Of a DNA stretch of 25,569 bases, positions 1 to 7,078 are shown piece after piece. Source of the DNA: Elusimicrobiota bacterium (lineage in GTDB: Bacteria > CAYTYR01 > UBA6262); NCBI GenBank assembly GCA_003153935.1, contig PMCA01000006.1, positions 22,077-47,645 of the forward strand. Direction: 5' to 3'. The position numbers were made by a program, and so were the translations under genes. The notes beneath the pieces are model-generated. The model did no database searches, was not told where the DNA came from, and saw only the letters and a program-made list of their open reading frames with translations. Within the stretch, counting starts at the first letter, position 1. Every line of letters begins with the position of its first letter.

Positions 1-1047
1 GTACCGGTCGGGATCATCGGTATGCTGGCCACAGCGGTGATCCAGAAGGAATACTGGACCGAGAAAGTGCGGTCCTTTGATTTTATCGGTTTCTTGTCGG
101 CTACCGTGTTCCTGGCATTCCTCATGCTGGCGCTGTCGGAAGCCAATGCCGCCTGGAATATCGGCGGCTGGACATCCGGCTTCATTGTCACCTGCCTGAT
201 CCTGTCCTTGATCGGCCTGGTGACATTCATGATAACCGAGCTCAGCATAGAGCATCCCATTATTGAATTGCGACTGCTAAAGAATTTTAATTTTGGCCTG
301 ACTAATATCGTCCTCTTTATTTTTGGCCTGGGTATGTTCGGCAGCACATTTTTGCTGCCGCTTTACCTGCAAAATTCGCTGGGCTACACCGCTTTGCAGG
401 CCGGCGCGGTCTTCCTGCCGGTGGGTATATTGCAGGGCTTGACCTCACCGGTTTCAGGTTACCTTTCCGACAAGGTCAATCCCAAGATCCCGATCATTAC
501 CGGTATGGTGCTGTTATCTTATAGTTTGTATTTGAACAGCAAACTCTCTCTATTTTCCATGCATCAGCAGATCATGTTCCCTCTTTACTTGCGTGGCTTT
601 GCCATGGGCCTGCTTTTTGCGCCTTTATCGTCTGTGGCCCTAATGGAGATCCCCCGGGAAAAAATGGCCCAGGCTTCGGGTTTGTTCAATGTCATACGCC
701 AGATCGGCGGCAGTTTCGGCGTAGCGATCCTGGGATACTTGCTTACTCAGCGGCTGAATTTTCACCAGACTACTTTTGGGCAAGCGGTTGACCAGTATTC
801 CCCGGCTTTCCAGCAGGTCTATCGCAACCTGACGCATTTCGCCAGCCAAGCGGTGGGGGGAACTACCGAGGTTGTCGCCAGCCAGGCCAAAACGCTGATC
901 GGGTCGCACGTCATACAACAAGCCTATGTGCAAGCCATCGCCGACGATTTTTTTATCGCCGGTGCGGTCTCGGTGCTGGGGATCATACCGATCCTGTTCT
1001 TAAGGGTACATAAACAAGCAGGACCAAAAATAGTTAATCCGGAGTAA
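1..1047 (+). CDS. DHA2-type MFS multidrug exporter, C-terminal part
   Basis: The reading frame is open from the first base, so the gene begins upstream of the window; the ATG at 22 is internal. The visible 348 residues begin with VPVGI, typical of the segment after the sixth membrane helix in 14-helix drug:H+ antiporters (EmrB/QacA type). About eight further hydrophobic helices follow. LQAGAVFLPVG and SGYLSDK near residues 130-155 fit the second-half MFS loop signature, and the protein ends in a short basic tail. It probably exports drugs or lipophilic compounds across the inner membrane. A TolC-family gene starts two bases after the stop, which suggests a tripartite EmrAB-TolC-like pump; the expected membrane-fusion gene would lie upstream. 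The substrate cannot be read from the sequence. Confidence 0.9.
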   Translation, partial: VPVGIIGMLATAVIQKEYWTEKVRSFDFIGFLSATVFLAFLMLALSEANAAWNIGGWTSGFIVTCLILSLIGLVTFMITELSIEHPIIELRLLKNFNFGLTNIVLFIFGLGMFGSTFLLPLYLQNSLGYTALQAGAVFLPVGILQGLTSPVSGYLSDKVNPKIPIITGMVLLSYSLYLNSKLSLFSMHQQIMFPLYLRGFAMGLLFAPLSSVALMEIPREKMAQASGLFNVIRQIGGSFGVAILGYLLTQRLNFHQTTFGQAVDQYSPAFQQVYRNLTHFASQAVGGTTEVVASQAKTLIGSHVIQQAYVQAIADDFFIAGAVSVLGIIPILFLRVHKQAGPKIVNPE

Positions 1048-1049
1048 AA

Positions 1050-2372
1050 ATGAAAAAAACAGCAGGATGGATATTCATCATAAGTTTATTAATGCCGCTG
1101 GGCTTAGCTTGGGCCGGCGATACTCTTAGTTTGACGGTGAACCAGGCGGTAGCCATGTCATTGCAGAACTACCCCAGCGTCCGGCAGGCACTGGAGCAGG
1201 CCGGCGCGGCGGAAGCCAGGGTGGATCAAAGCAAAAGCGGATATTACCCAACGGTGACCGGAGAGGCGGTTTATAACCGGCTGCATCCGATAGAGGAGGT
1301 AGCTTTTGGCAGTGAAGTATTCCAGATGTTTCCAGCAGATAATTATGATATGCATATAGGTTTAAGGCATAATCTGTTTGATTTCGGCAAAACCTCTACT
1401 CAGTTGAACTTATCCCGGACCTATCAGAAAACCTCCCAGGATAACCTTCAGGCGGTCAAGACCGATCTTACTTTCCAAGCGATCAAGTCTTTTTATGCCG
1501 TATTGTACCTGGCCCGGAGCGTTGCCGTTGAAAAGGAAGAAATATCTATTCTCCAGGACCACCTGGATGAGACCGGAAAAAAAGTTAAGGCCGGTACCGC
1601 CACCGATTTCGAAACGCTTACCACCCAGGTAAGGGTGGCGCTAGCGCAGAATCGCCGGATAGACCTGGAAAATATGCTGAGAAAGCAGGATATCCAGCTA
1701 ACCACTTTTTTGGGAGTAGCTAATGATACCCGCCTGGATCTGCAGGGGGATTTTACCGTCGCGCCGGTGGAGCTGGACGAAGCCAAAAGCATTGACCAGG
1801 CCTTGCAGGAGCGCGTCGAAGTAAAATTAGCCAGGGATATGGAAACTGCTGCTAAGGTGCAGGAAAAACTGAGCAAGTACGGCAACAAACCCACGATCGA
1901 TCTTAATTTTTCATATGGCGTTAAAAACGGATACTTGCCGGACTTGAATGAGAGAGTGAAGAACTGGGTCGCCGGCGGGGACCTAAAGATACCTTTAATT
2001 GACGGGTTACGCACCCATTACCAGGAGAAGGAAGCTGTCGCTAATTTCAACGCGGCCCAGGCGCGGCGGCTGGAAGTGGAGAAACAGATAACAACCGATG
2101 TCAGGCAAGCTGTTTCCGACTATAGTTCCAGCCTGGAAAAATTGTCTGCTACCGATCTGCAGGTGAAATTGGCGCAGACTGCCCTGGACCAGGCCAGGAT
2201 CCGTTATGATGCCGGGGTGATAACTAACTTGGACCTGCTGGATGCCGAAAATTCTTTGTCCCAGGCCAGGCTGATGCAACTGGACGCGGCTTATAGTTAT
2301 GTATTGAGCAATTACGCTCTGCAGAAAGCCACCGGCGTTGACCTATCACGCCTGCCGGAAAAAAGTCAATAA
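1050..2372 (+). CDS. TolC-family outer-membrane efflux protein
   Basis: The 440-residue product has a signal peptide (basic MKK, hydrophobic run, cleavage near LAWA at about residue 22). Two related OEP halves follow, rich in long amphipathic helices with AEARVDQSKSGYYPTV in the first and QARIRYDAGVITNLDLLDAE in the second, both hallmarks of TolC/OprM-like channels. The start is supported by GGAG nine bases upstream and a two-base gap to the MFS gene. It should form the trimeric outer-membrane duct for the adjacent exporter. The last codons and stop overlap the distal half of the conserved promoter element that serves the next gene. Length is normal for the family. Confidence 0.92.
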   Translation: MKKTAGWIFIISLLMPLGLAWAGDTLSLTVNQAVAMSLQNYPSVRQALEQAGAAEARVDQSKSGYYPTVTGEAVYNRLHPIEEVAFGSEVFQMFPADNYDMHIGLRHNLFDFGKTSTQLNLSRTYQKTSQDNLQAVKTDLTFQAIKSFYAVLYLARSVAVEKEEISILQDHLDETGKKVKAGTATDFETLTTQVRVALAQNRRIDLENMLRKQDIQLTTFLGVANDTRLDLQGDFTVAPVELDEAKSIDQALQERVEVKLARDMETAAKVQEKLSKYGNKPTIDLNFSYGVKNGYLPDLNERVKNWVAGGDLKIPLIDGLRTHYQEKEAVANFNAAQARRLEVEKQITTDVRQAVSDYSSSLEKLSATDLQVKLAQTALDQARIRYDAGVITNLDLLDAENSLSQARLMQLDAAYSYVLSNYALQKATGVDLSRLPEKSQ

Positions 2373-2418
2373 AAAGTAGAATCAGCCAATTTACTTATTC
2401 TCCCGGTTGTCATATTAT
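2363..2418 (+). promoter_or_regulatory. Composite promoter element, copy 1
   Basis: AAGTCA at 2363-2368, then 16 bases ending in GAATCA, GCC at 2385-2387, AA, a -35-like TTTACT at 2390-2395, a 17-base spacer and a -10-like TATTAT at 2413-2418. The same arrangement recurs at 2947, 9672, 16804 and 25041. The upstream half lies inside the end of the TolC-family gene. It would drive the small secreted protein at 2463. The -35 is poor, as expected for an activator-dependent promoter. Confidence 0.7.
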
Positions 2419-2462
2419 TGTGTATGAAGCATTAATTACAAGTGAACGAAGGAGGGAATAAA

Positions 2463-2873
2463 ATGAGGTTGATCAAGGTAATTTTGATAATAAGCACAAT
2501 GATAATGTTGGCGACTGCGGCTTGGCCTAAGAATGAATCATTTCTGACGGGTAGAGTCTATTTTTTGGGTTACTCCACCATGGGAGGCAAGACCTGCAGC
2601 GGTTTTATGGTAGCCGATAACGGTACGTACTATTGTTTAACAGCTAGTGACGCATTGACTAACCTTAAAACGCAAGTAAGCGGCAATCCTGTTACCCGGG
2701 TATCGGTAAAAGGGGAAGTGACGCAGAACGGGGATGTGCGGTATCTGGATATGGATGATTTTACCGTTATTTCGTCCACACCGTCGTCTCTGGGGAGCAT
2801 TCCGGGACAACCGGAAGTCCAGCCGTCCGCTCCGCCCACATCCGTACCACCGATGTCGCCCAGGGGTTATTAA
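2463..2873 (+). CDS. Small secreted protein of unknown function
   Basis: This 136-residue product is not recognised. The ATG at 2463 is chosen because GGAGGG at 2450-2455 sits at correct spacing; an in-frame GTG at 2442 lies before that site and is less likely. Residues 1-20 form a signal peptide (MRLIKV then a hydrophobic run ending ATAAWP). The middle (about 25-105) looks like a small beta-rich domain with two cysteines, containing FLTGRVYFLGYSTMGGKTC and a DVRYLDMDDFTVI strand. The tail of about 30 residues is rich in proline and serine, so probably disordered. It stands alone between a composite promoter and a strong terminator. The product is likely periplasmic or surface exposed. Confidence 0.8.
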   Translation: MRLIKVILIISTMIMLATAAWPKNESFLTGRVYFLGYSTMGGKTCSGFMVADNGTYYCLTASDALTNLKTQVSGNPVTRVSVKGEVTQNGDVRYLDMDDFTVISSTPSSLGSIPGQPEVQPSAPPTSVPPMSPRGY

Positions 2874-2899
2874 GTTAAGTATTGCTTTTAAACCTATTT

Positions 2900-2935
2900 T
2901 AAGCGCCAGTTCTTCGGAACTGGCGCTTTTTATTT
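2900..2935 (+). terminator. Intrinsic terminator with TTCG loop
   Basis: A perfect 11-base-pair stem (2902-2912 with 2917-2927) closed by the very stable TTCG tetraloop and followed by a T-rich tract. It ends the small secreted-protein transcript. The next composite promoter begins directly in the A/T-rich tail. Confidence 0.93.
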
Positions 2936-2946
2936 TAAGTAGAAAC

Positions 2947-3002
2947 AAGTCAGATAAAAGTGGAATCCGCCAATTACAATGATACACGGGGTACGTTATA
3001 CT
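2947..3002 (+). promoter_or_regulatory. Composite promoter element, copy 2
   Basis: AAGTCA at 2947-2952, 16 bases ending in GGAATCC, GCC at 2969-2971, AA, -35-like TTACAA at 2974-2979, exactly 17 bases, then TATACT at 2997-3002. Spacing is identical to the other full copies. It directs transcription of the 53-residue gene at 3053. Confidence 0.72.
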
Positions 3003-3036
3003 AAGATCGCGTCACCGGTAACGGTTGCGCCATCTT
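3003..3036 (+). promoter_or_regulatory. Imperfect inverted repeat at the start of transcription
   Basis: Arms 3003-3017 and 3022-3036 pair at 13 of 15 positions (one of them G-T) around a GTAA centre, with ACCG/CGGT innermost and AAGAT/ATCTT outermost. It begins directly after the -10 hexamer, so it may be a repressor operator, or its inner part may be a 5' RNA hairpin with a GNRA loop. No T-tract follows, so it is not a terminator. Confidence 0.5.
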
Positions 3037-3052
3037 ATAACAGGAGGGGATC

Positions 3053-3214
3053 ATGCAACAACAAATGGAAGTCACATCTACCGTAGCGCAGAAAGACGAA
3101 ATCGAACTTCTGCAGATTTACCGGAAGGCTAAGTCCTTGAAGTATGCCGACATTAACGTGTCCATACAGGAAGGCGCGCGGGTCAAGCTATGGTTGACGG
3201 AAAAGATGAGATAA
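3053..3214 (+). CDS. Small 53-residue protein of unknown function
   Basis: An ORF beginning MQQQMEVTSTVAQKDEIELL with a very good Shine-Dalgarno (AGGAGGGG at 3042-3049). The product is charged, has no signal or membrane segment, and looks like a helix (residues 12-30) followed by two short beta strands ending KLWLTEKMR. It is not recognised. It is the only gene between a composite promoter with an operator-like repeat and a terminator region, so it is a self-standing regulated unit. A real gene is likely, given the ribosome site, promoter and ordinary codon use. Confidence 0.68.
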   Translation: MQQQMEVTSTVAQKDEIELLQIYRKAKSLKYADINVSIQEGARVKLWLTEKMR

Positions 3215-3226
3215 AGCGGTATTAAT

Positions 3227-3254
3227 TTTGTTTTGATAATAAAGGATATATAAT
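3227..3254 (+). promoter_or_regulatory. Possible AT-rich promoter before a hairpin leader
   Basis: TTTGTT at 3227-3232 and a perfect TATAAT at 3249-3254 are separated by 16 bases. Transcription from here would run at once into the hairpin at 3256. The -35 is weak and the region is AT-rich, so chance is possible. Confidence 0.35.
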
Positions 3255-3255
3255 T

Positions 3256-3289
3256 AAAGCAATTCTCATTAATTGGGAATTGCTTTTTT
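3256..3289 (+). terminator. Intrinsic terminator
   Basis: AAAGCAATTC (3256-3265) pairs with GAATTGCTTT (3277-3286) and a T run follows. It ends the 53-residue gene's transcript, or acts on the leader if the TATAAT at 3249 is used. Confidence 0.85.
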
Positions 3290-3304
3290 ATTAAGGAGGT
3301 AAAT

Positions 3305-3352
3305 ATGCATTTTATAGGGTTCTTGCTGTTTATCCCGAACCCGTCTGGATAG
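3305..3352 (+). CDS. Possible 15-residue leader peptide
   Basis: A near-perfect Shine-Dalgarno (AAGGAGGT at 3293-3300) stands four bases before an ATG that opens the short frame MHFIGFLLFIPNPSG. The stop lies in the loop of the terminator hairpin at 3338-3370. The peptide is hydrophobic and no amino acid is clearly enriched, so classical attenuation by codon starvation is not obvious. The arrangement of ribosome site, tiny ORF and overlapping terminator resembles a translated attenuator. It may instead be the remnant of a lost gene. Confidence 0.4.
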   Translation: MHFIGFLLFIPNPSG

Positions 3353-3371
3353 GAGCTGGCGGGTTTTTTTA
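3338..3371 (+). terminator. Intrinsic terminator overlapping the leader peptide
   Basis: AACCCGTC at 3338-3345 pairs with GGCGGGTT at 3358-3365 (one T-G pair), followed by a run of T. The left arm is within the 15-codon ORF, so ribosome movement could change folding. Confidence 0.75.
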
Positions 3372-3372
3372 A

Positions 3373-3401
3373 TTGAATGGCCAGGGTAGTTATGCTATAA
3401 C
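3373..3401 (+). promoter_or_regulatory. Sigma-70-type promoter for the retropepsin-like gene unit
   Basis: TTGAAT at 3373-3378, a 17-base spacer and TATAAC at 3396-3401. It lies just after a terminator and before the gene at 3464, and would also serve the prepilin, glycosyltransferase and methyltransferase genes downstream, which follow without large gaps. Confidence 0.6.
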
Positions 3402-3463
3402 GGGAACAACATTAGCCAGAGGAAATGATCGATCAGTATCTTAAAGAACAGAATGGGGAAATA

Positions 3464-4159
3464 ATGGAGAAATACTCGATTAGTGTAGCCGAAAGCCGCA
3501 TCGTCGCCATTATGAACGGCCAGCGCGTCCTGATCAGCACCGGCGCCACGGTCAGTATTGGCGAGATACCGGAGATCAAGATCCTGGGGCAGTCTTACAA
3601 GCTGGAAAATAGGCTGCAAGGCGCGGACCTAAATAGTATAAGAGACTCGTTAAAGACTGATATAAAAGCTTTACTGGGTATGGACATATTGACCAAGTTC
3701 GTTTTCTACGTTTCACACGGCATTCAGGCCATAATCTGCAGCGATTATTTCATTAATTTTAAGGAAAACATGCACGAACTGCCAATAAGTATCGAGCTAG
3801 GTCTCCCGGTAATAGATGTAAAAATAGCCGGGCTGGACATGAAAATGGTACTGGATACCGGTTCCAAATGGTCCTATCTGCAGGAAGACCTTTTAACCGG
3901 GGTAAAGAATATCAACATTCAAGAAACATACTATCCCGGCGCCGGGAGCTTCATAACCGACATTTATGACCTGCCGCTGGACCTCAAGGGCAAGGATATG
4001 AACGTTCCCGCGGGCGTCCTGCCGGAAGTTTTAAAAAGAGAATTAGCGGCCCGGGACTGCGTGGGCATCCTGGGAGCGGACATCTTCAGGTATTTTAATA
4101 TTCAATTTAACTTTAAGAATAGCACTATCTGGCTGGTGGAAAAAGGGAAGGCGCGCTAG
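3464..4159 (+). CDS. Retropepsin-like (clan AA) protein with two halves
   Basis: The ATG at 3464 is preferred because GGGGA is placed correctly before it; an in-frame ATG at 3425 has its purine run too close. With this start the protein has 231 residues. The C-terminal half carries the retropepsin signature VLDTGSKWSYL (Asp131) and the later GILGADIF (201-208). The N-terminal half repeats the same pattern as VLISTGATVSIG (25-28) and LLGMDILTKF (70-79), but the position of the catalytic Asp holds Ser. It therefore looks like a fused dimer with one active-site Asp lost. No signal peptide is seen. It may be a protease or a binding protein. Family assignment rests on motifs only; substrate unknown. 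Confidence 0.7.
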   Translation: MEKYSISVAESRIVAIMNGQRVLISTGATVSIGEIPEIKILGQSYKLENRLQGADLNSIRDSLKTDIKALLGMDILTKFVFYVSHGIQAIICSDYFINFKENMHELPISIELGLPVIDVKIAGLDMKMVLDTGSKWSYLQEDLLTGVKNINIQETYYPGAGSFITDIYDLPLDLKGKDMNVPAGVLPEVLKRELAARDCVGILGADIFRYFNIQFNFKNSTIWLVEKGKAR

Positions 4160-4178
4160 AAAGTTGTGGAGGGTGGCC

Positions 4179-4697
4179 ATGACCAAGATGGGCGTCATTA
4201 AAATGTTGTCAGGAAATGAGGAAGCTTTTACTTTGGTAGAACTCATGATAGTGGTTGCTATTCTGACTATCCTTTCCAGTATAGCTATTCCCCGTTACCA
4301 AAATTTTATCAGGCGGTCCAGGGAAGGAGCGACTAAAGGCAGCCTGGGGGCTATCCGCTCCGCCTTGAGCATTTATTATGGCGATAACGACGGTATTTTC
4401 CCGGCCCGGCTGGTCGGCGGGGTAGCCGGTATCGCCACTGCGCCCTTTATAGGACAGACCAACCTTAACTATCTGGATGCCATACCGATTGCTACTGAAG
4501 CCTGCGACGATTATAATACGCACAAGCTTAATAGTACCAATGTAGTCCCGGTTGATGGCATGACAGCTAATATCACTAATACCGGAGGCTGGGCCTATCT
4601 CACCCCGACTGGCATAACTTACTCGACTATCATCTGCAGGGTAGTTGTTAATTGCGCCAATGGCGACTCTCATGACGCAATTATTTCCACCTGGTAA
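4179..4697 (+). CDS. Type IV prepilin-like / pseudopilin protein
   Basis: Start at ATG 4179, five bases after GGAGGG; a TTG at 4164 lies before this site and is unlikely. The 172-residue product has a 16-residue leader, then FTLVELMIVVAILTILSSIA, the conserved hydrophobic N-terminus of type IV pilins with Glu at mature position 5. The residue before the cleavage point is Ala (EEA/F) rather than the usual Gly, which prepilin peptidases sometimes accept. The C-terminal globular part has cysteines that could form a disulfide. Prepilin peptidase and pilus assembly ATPase genes are not in the window, so the role (pilus, secretion pseudopilus or other) is open. It is followed seven bases later by a glycosyltransferase. 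Confidence 0.85.
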   Translation: MTKMGVIKMLSGNEEAFTLVELMIVVAILTILSSIAIPRYQNFIRRSREGATKGSLGAIRSALSIYYGDNDGIFPARLVGGVAGIATAPFIGQTNLNYLDAIPIATEACDDYNTHKLNSTNVVPVDGMTANITNTGGWAYLTPTGITYSTIICRVVVNCANGDSHDAIISTW

Positions 4698-4704
4698 AGG
4701 CGCT

Positions 4705-5880
4705 ATGACTAATAATCTTAACTCAGAGATCACTGTATCAGTACTGATCCCGTGCCTCGATGAAGCGGCTACGATCGGGGTTTGCGTAAAAAAAGCTAAA
4801 GATGCGCTCAACGCCAATAAACTAGCTGGTGAGGTGATCGTCGCTGATAATGGCAGCGCGGACAATTCACGTGCCCTGGCTGAACAAAACGGCGCCAAGG
4901 TGGTATTAATCAAAGAGAAGGGGTACGGAGCGGCGCTGATGGGCGGTATGGCGGTCGCCAGTGGTAGATATATAGTCATGGGTGACGCGGATGACAGTTA
5001 CGATTTTTCCCAGTTGGCTCCGTTCATAGATAAATTGCGGGAAGGGTACGACCTGGTAATGGGTTGCCGGTTGCCGGCGGGCGGAGGCCGGATAATGCCT
5101 GGAGCCATGCCTTGGGCCCATCGCTGGATAGGAAATCCTTTATTTACCGCGATCGGTAAGCTATTCTTCCGCTCGCCGATTCACGATATTAATTGCGGGA
5201 TGCGCGCCTTTACCGGCGCAGCTTATGAGAAGATGGACCTGCGCACCATCGGCATGGAATTTGCCCCGGAAATGGTTATCAAGACGACTTTACAAGGTTT
5301 AAAGATCACGGAAATACCAATAACTCTGAATAAAGACGGCAGAGGTCGGCGGCCCCATCTCAGGAGCTTGCGCGATGGCTGGAGAACCCTGCGCTTTATG
5401 CTGCTTTATTGTCCCCGATGGCTGTTCCTCATACCCGGGGCGGCGCTGCTTATCCTGGGCCTGGTTATAGGCAGCATACTGGAATTTGGTCCGATCTGGG
5501 TAGGCAGGGTCGGTTTTGACGCCAGCACCCAGTTGGTGTGCGCCATGAGCGTGTTGATCGGCTTTCAGCTGATAGTTTTTGCGGTTTTTACCAAGGTGTT
5601 CGCTATCTCGGAAAATTTGCTGCCGTCCGACCATACGATCGAGCGATTATTTGAGTTCATTAAATTGGAAACGGGCCTTGTGGCGGGTTTGATCACGACC
5701 CTGCTTGGTTTAGCCATATTAATATACGCGGTGTGGAACTGGAAGGCGCACGGTTTTGGGCCCATGTCTTATCCGCAGAATCTGCGCCTGACCATACCGG
5801 CTGTTACCCTGCTGGTCTTGGGCCTCGAAATAATATTTGCCAGTTTCTTCCTGAGTATCCTGGGCTTGAAAAGAAAATAA
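4705..5880 (+). CDS. Membrane-anchored family 2 glycosyltransferase (DPM1-like)
   Basis: ATG 4705, preceded by AAAGG, gives 391 residues; an earlier in-frame ATG at 4645 lies inside the prepilin gene. Residues about 8-230 form a GT-A fold: VLIPCLDEAATIGVCV, VADNGSADNSRAL and the metal-binding MGDADDSYDF, with RRPHLRSLRDGWRTLRFML near 235-255. About four membrane helices fill the C-terminus. This fits polyprenyl-phosphate sugar synthases, which transfer a sugar from a nucleotide donor to a lipid phosphate at the inner membrane. The linked methyltransferase starts one base after the stop, suggesting joint work on a surface glycan or lipid. Sugar and acceptor are unknown. Confidence 0.85.
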   Translation: MTNNLNSEITVSVLIPCLDEAATIGVCVKKAKDALNANKLAGEVIVADNGSADNSRALAEQNGAKVVLIKEKGYGAALMGGMAVASGRYIVMGDADDSYDFSQLAPFIDKLREGYDLVMGCRLPAGGGRIMPGAMPWAHRWIGNPLFTAIGKLFFRSPIHDINCGMRAFTGAAYEKMDLRTIGMEFAPEMVIKTTLQGLKITEIPITLNKDGRGRRPHLRSLRDGWRTLRFMLLYCPRWLFLIPGAALLILGLVIGSILEFGPIWVGRVGFDASTQLVCAMSVLIGFQLIVFAVFTKVFAISENLLPSDHTIERLFEFIKLETGLVAGLITTLLGLAILIYAVWNWKAHGFGPMSYPQNLRLTIPAVTLLVLGLEIIFASFFLSILGLKRK

Positions 5881-5881
5881 A

Positions 5882-6586
5882 ATGAATGAATCCCATCTGC
5901 AATTTTACCAGCGCTGGCAAACCCTGGCGCAGCCATACTTCCAATGGCAATTCGAGCAATTTCTCCCATATCTTGGCCAAAGGGTGGCGGATCTTGGCTG
6001 CGGTTTGGGGAATTTTGTCGAACTCCTGAATAACCGCGAATTCTATATCGGCTTAGACTCAGACCAGGAGATGATAACTGCCATTAGTGAGAAATATAAG
6101 CAACGGAAAAACATGGTTTTTCTTAAGGAGGATATCAGCCGGAAAGAAGTCTATGACTATCTCCGGTCACAGGCTGTAGACACTATATTCTGCGTCAATG
6201 TGCTGGAGCACCTGGCTGATGACCGGCTGGCACTGAATCATATGGTCGAGGCCCTGCCAGCGGGGGGCAAGATATGTCTTTTAGTCCCGGCTCACCGGAG
6301 TTTGTTTGGCTCTTTGGATAAGTTGGATGGACATTATAGACGGTATGCGAAGAGGGGTTTCCGCGAAATATTGTCTACTCTGCCGGTAGAGGTGGAAAAA
6401 TTATACTATTTTAATTTGGCGGGGGCGCTAGGCTGGTTCTTCAAGAGTCGGGTAATGCGGCAGTATTTCCAGGCCGACGAGAATTTTACCCTGATGAACA
6501 AGCTGGTGCCGTTACTCAGGATACTGGAAGGGTGGATACATCCGCCGCTGGGTTTATCCTTGGTTGCCGTTTTAAGAAAAAGATAA
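5882..6586 (+). CDS. Class I SAM-dependent methyltransferase
   Basis: The 234-residue product has the SAM-binding loop VADLGCGLGNFVELL (about 34-48), an acidic residue ending the next strand (GLDSDQEM) and the motif FCVNVLEHLADD (about 102-113), as in methyltransferase type 11/12 proteins. The region after about residue 125 carries HRSLFGSLDKLDGHYRRY, seen in methyltransferases paired with sugar or lipid glycosyltransferases. It begins one base after the glycosyltransferase stop, so the two are probably translationally coupled; the ribosome site is weak on its own. The substrate is not evident, but a lipid-linked sugar is likely from context. Confidence 0.85.
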   Translation: MNESHLQFYQRWQTLAQPYFQWQFEQFLPYLGQRVADLGCGLGNFVELLNNREFYIGLDSDQEMITAISEKYKQRKNMVFLKEDISRKEVYDYLRSQAVDTIFCVNVLEHLADDRLALNHMVEALPAGGKICLLVPAHRSLFGSLDKLDGHYRRYAKRGFREILSTLPVEVEKLYYFNLAGALGWFFKSRVMRQYFQADENFTLMNKLVPLLRILEGWIHPPLGLSLVAVLRKR

Positions 6587-6599
6587 TTGCCCTTTTATC

Positions 6600-6628
6600 T
6601 TGACAAGGGGGCGTTGGTCAGGTATACT
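6600..6628 (+). promoter_or_regulatory. Consensus sigma-70-type promoter of the cold-shock gene
   Basis: Perfect TTGACA at 6600-6605, 17 bases, TATACT at 6623-6628. The predicted start near 6635 leaves an untranslated leader of about 105 bases before the ATG at 6741, similar in style to the long leaders of cspA-type genes. Confidence 0.88.
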
Positions 6629-6660
6629 TAATACAGTAGTAAATAAGGTATTGATATTTT

Positions 6661-6697
6661 AACCGCAAGGTGAGAGTCAACCTGCGGTTCTTTTTCT
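6661..6697 (+). terminator. Terminator-like hairpin inside the cold-shock leader
   Basis: AACCGCAAGGT (6661-6671) pairs with ACCTGCGGTT (6680-6689) with one bulged A, followed by CTTTTTC. It lies downstream of the strong promoter and upstream of the coding region, so it is in the leader and may act as an attenuator. It could also stop read-through from the methyltransferase gene. Confidence 0.65.
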
Positions 6698-6740
6698 GCC
6701 ATTGTTTACTTCCAGTTTATAAGAAAGGAGGTAGTTAATA

Positions 6741-6941
6741 ATGACAAAAGGAAAAGTGAAATGGTTCAACGAAGCAAAAGGTTACGGCTTTATCACTCCC
6801 GAGTCTGGTGAAGATGTTTTTGTTCATTTCAAGGCCATAAAAGGTGACGGTTTCAAGTCACTGAATGAAGGCCAGGAAGTGGAATTTGATATCGAACAAG
6901 GCCCGAAAGGCAATCAAGCGGCGAATGTAGTGAAAATATAA
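6741..6941 (+). CDS. csp: Cold-shock protein (CspA family)
   Basis: At 66 residues this is a complete cold-shock domain. [15 protein letters not shown] carries the RNP1-type aromatic face and DVFVHFKAI the RNP2-type motif. Such proteins bind single-stranded RNA or DNA, melt RNA secondary structure and can antiterminate transcription. AAAGGAGG at 6724-6731 gives a very strong ribosome site. The gene is a single unit with its own consensus promoter, a structured leader and a strong terminator. A hairpin in its own leader would fit autoregulation by an RNA-melting protein, but that is inferred. Confidence 0.96.
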   Translation: MTKGKVKWFNEAKGYGFITPESGEDVFVHFKAIKGDGFKSLNEGQEVEFDIEQGPKGNQAANVVKI

Positions 6942-6957
6942 CTATATAACCTAATGG

Positions 6958-6991
6958 AACGGGCTCTGCTAATGCAGAGCCCGTTTTTTTT
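6958..6991 (+). terminator. Strong intrinsic terminator after the cold-shock gene
   Basis: ACGGGCTCTGC (6959-6969), loop TAAT, GCAGAGCCCGT (6974-6984) and a run of eight T. The stem is perfect. Confidence 0.95.
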
Positions 6992-7078
6992 ATTTGGCTC
7001 TATATTGCCCTAATCCTGTTTTTGTGCTATAAGGAACATATCCAGATCTTAAGAAATCATGAGGCGATTGGAGTACCG

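Noticed and set aside
1493-2014. 173-residue open frame on the minus strand
   Set aside because: Antisense to the TolC-family gene, serine/arginine-rich composition typical of a shadow frame.
2363-2418. Reading the conserved element as an ECF-sigma or sigma-54 promoter
   Set aside because: GGAATC is about 27 bases from the -10-like hexamer, too far for an ECF -35, and no GG-N10-GC pair of sigma-54 is present; the 17-base spacing fits a sigma-70-type core with an upstream site.
2734-2982. 82-codon plus-strand open frame
   Set aside because: Overlaps the small secreted-protein gene in another frame and runs through its terminator.
4209-4979. 256-residue open frame on the minus strand
   Set aside because: It lies wholly opposite the prepilin and glycosyltransferase genes, which have clear family motifs, and has no ribosome site or recognisable domain.
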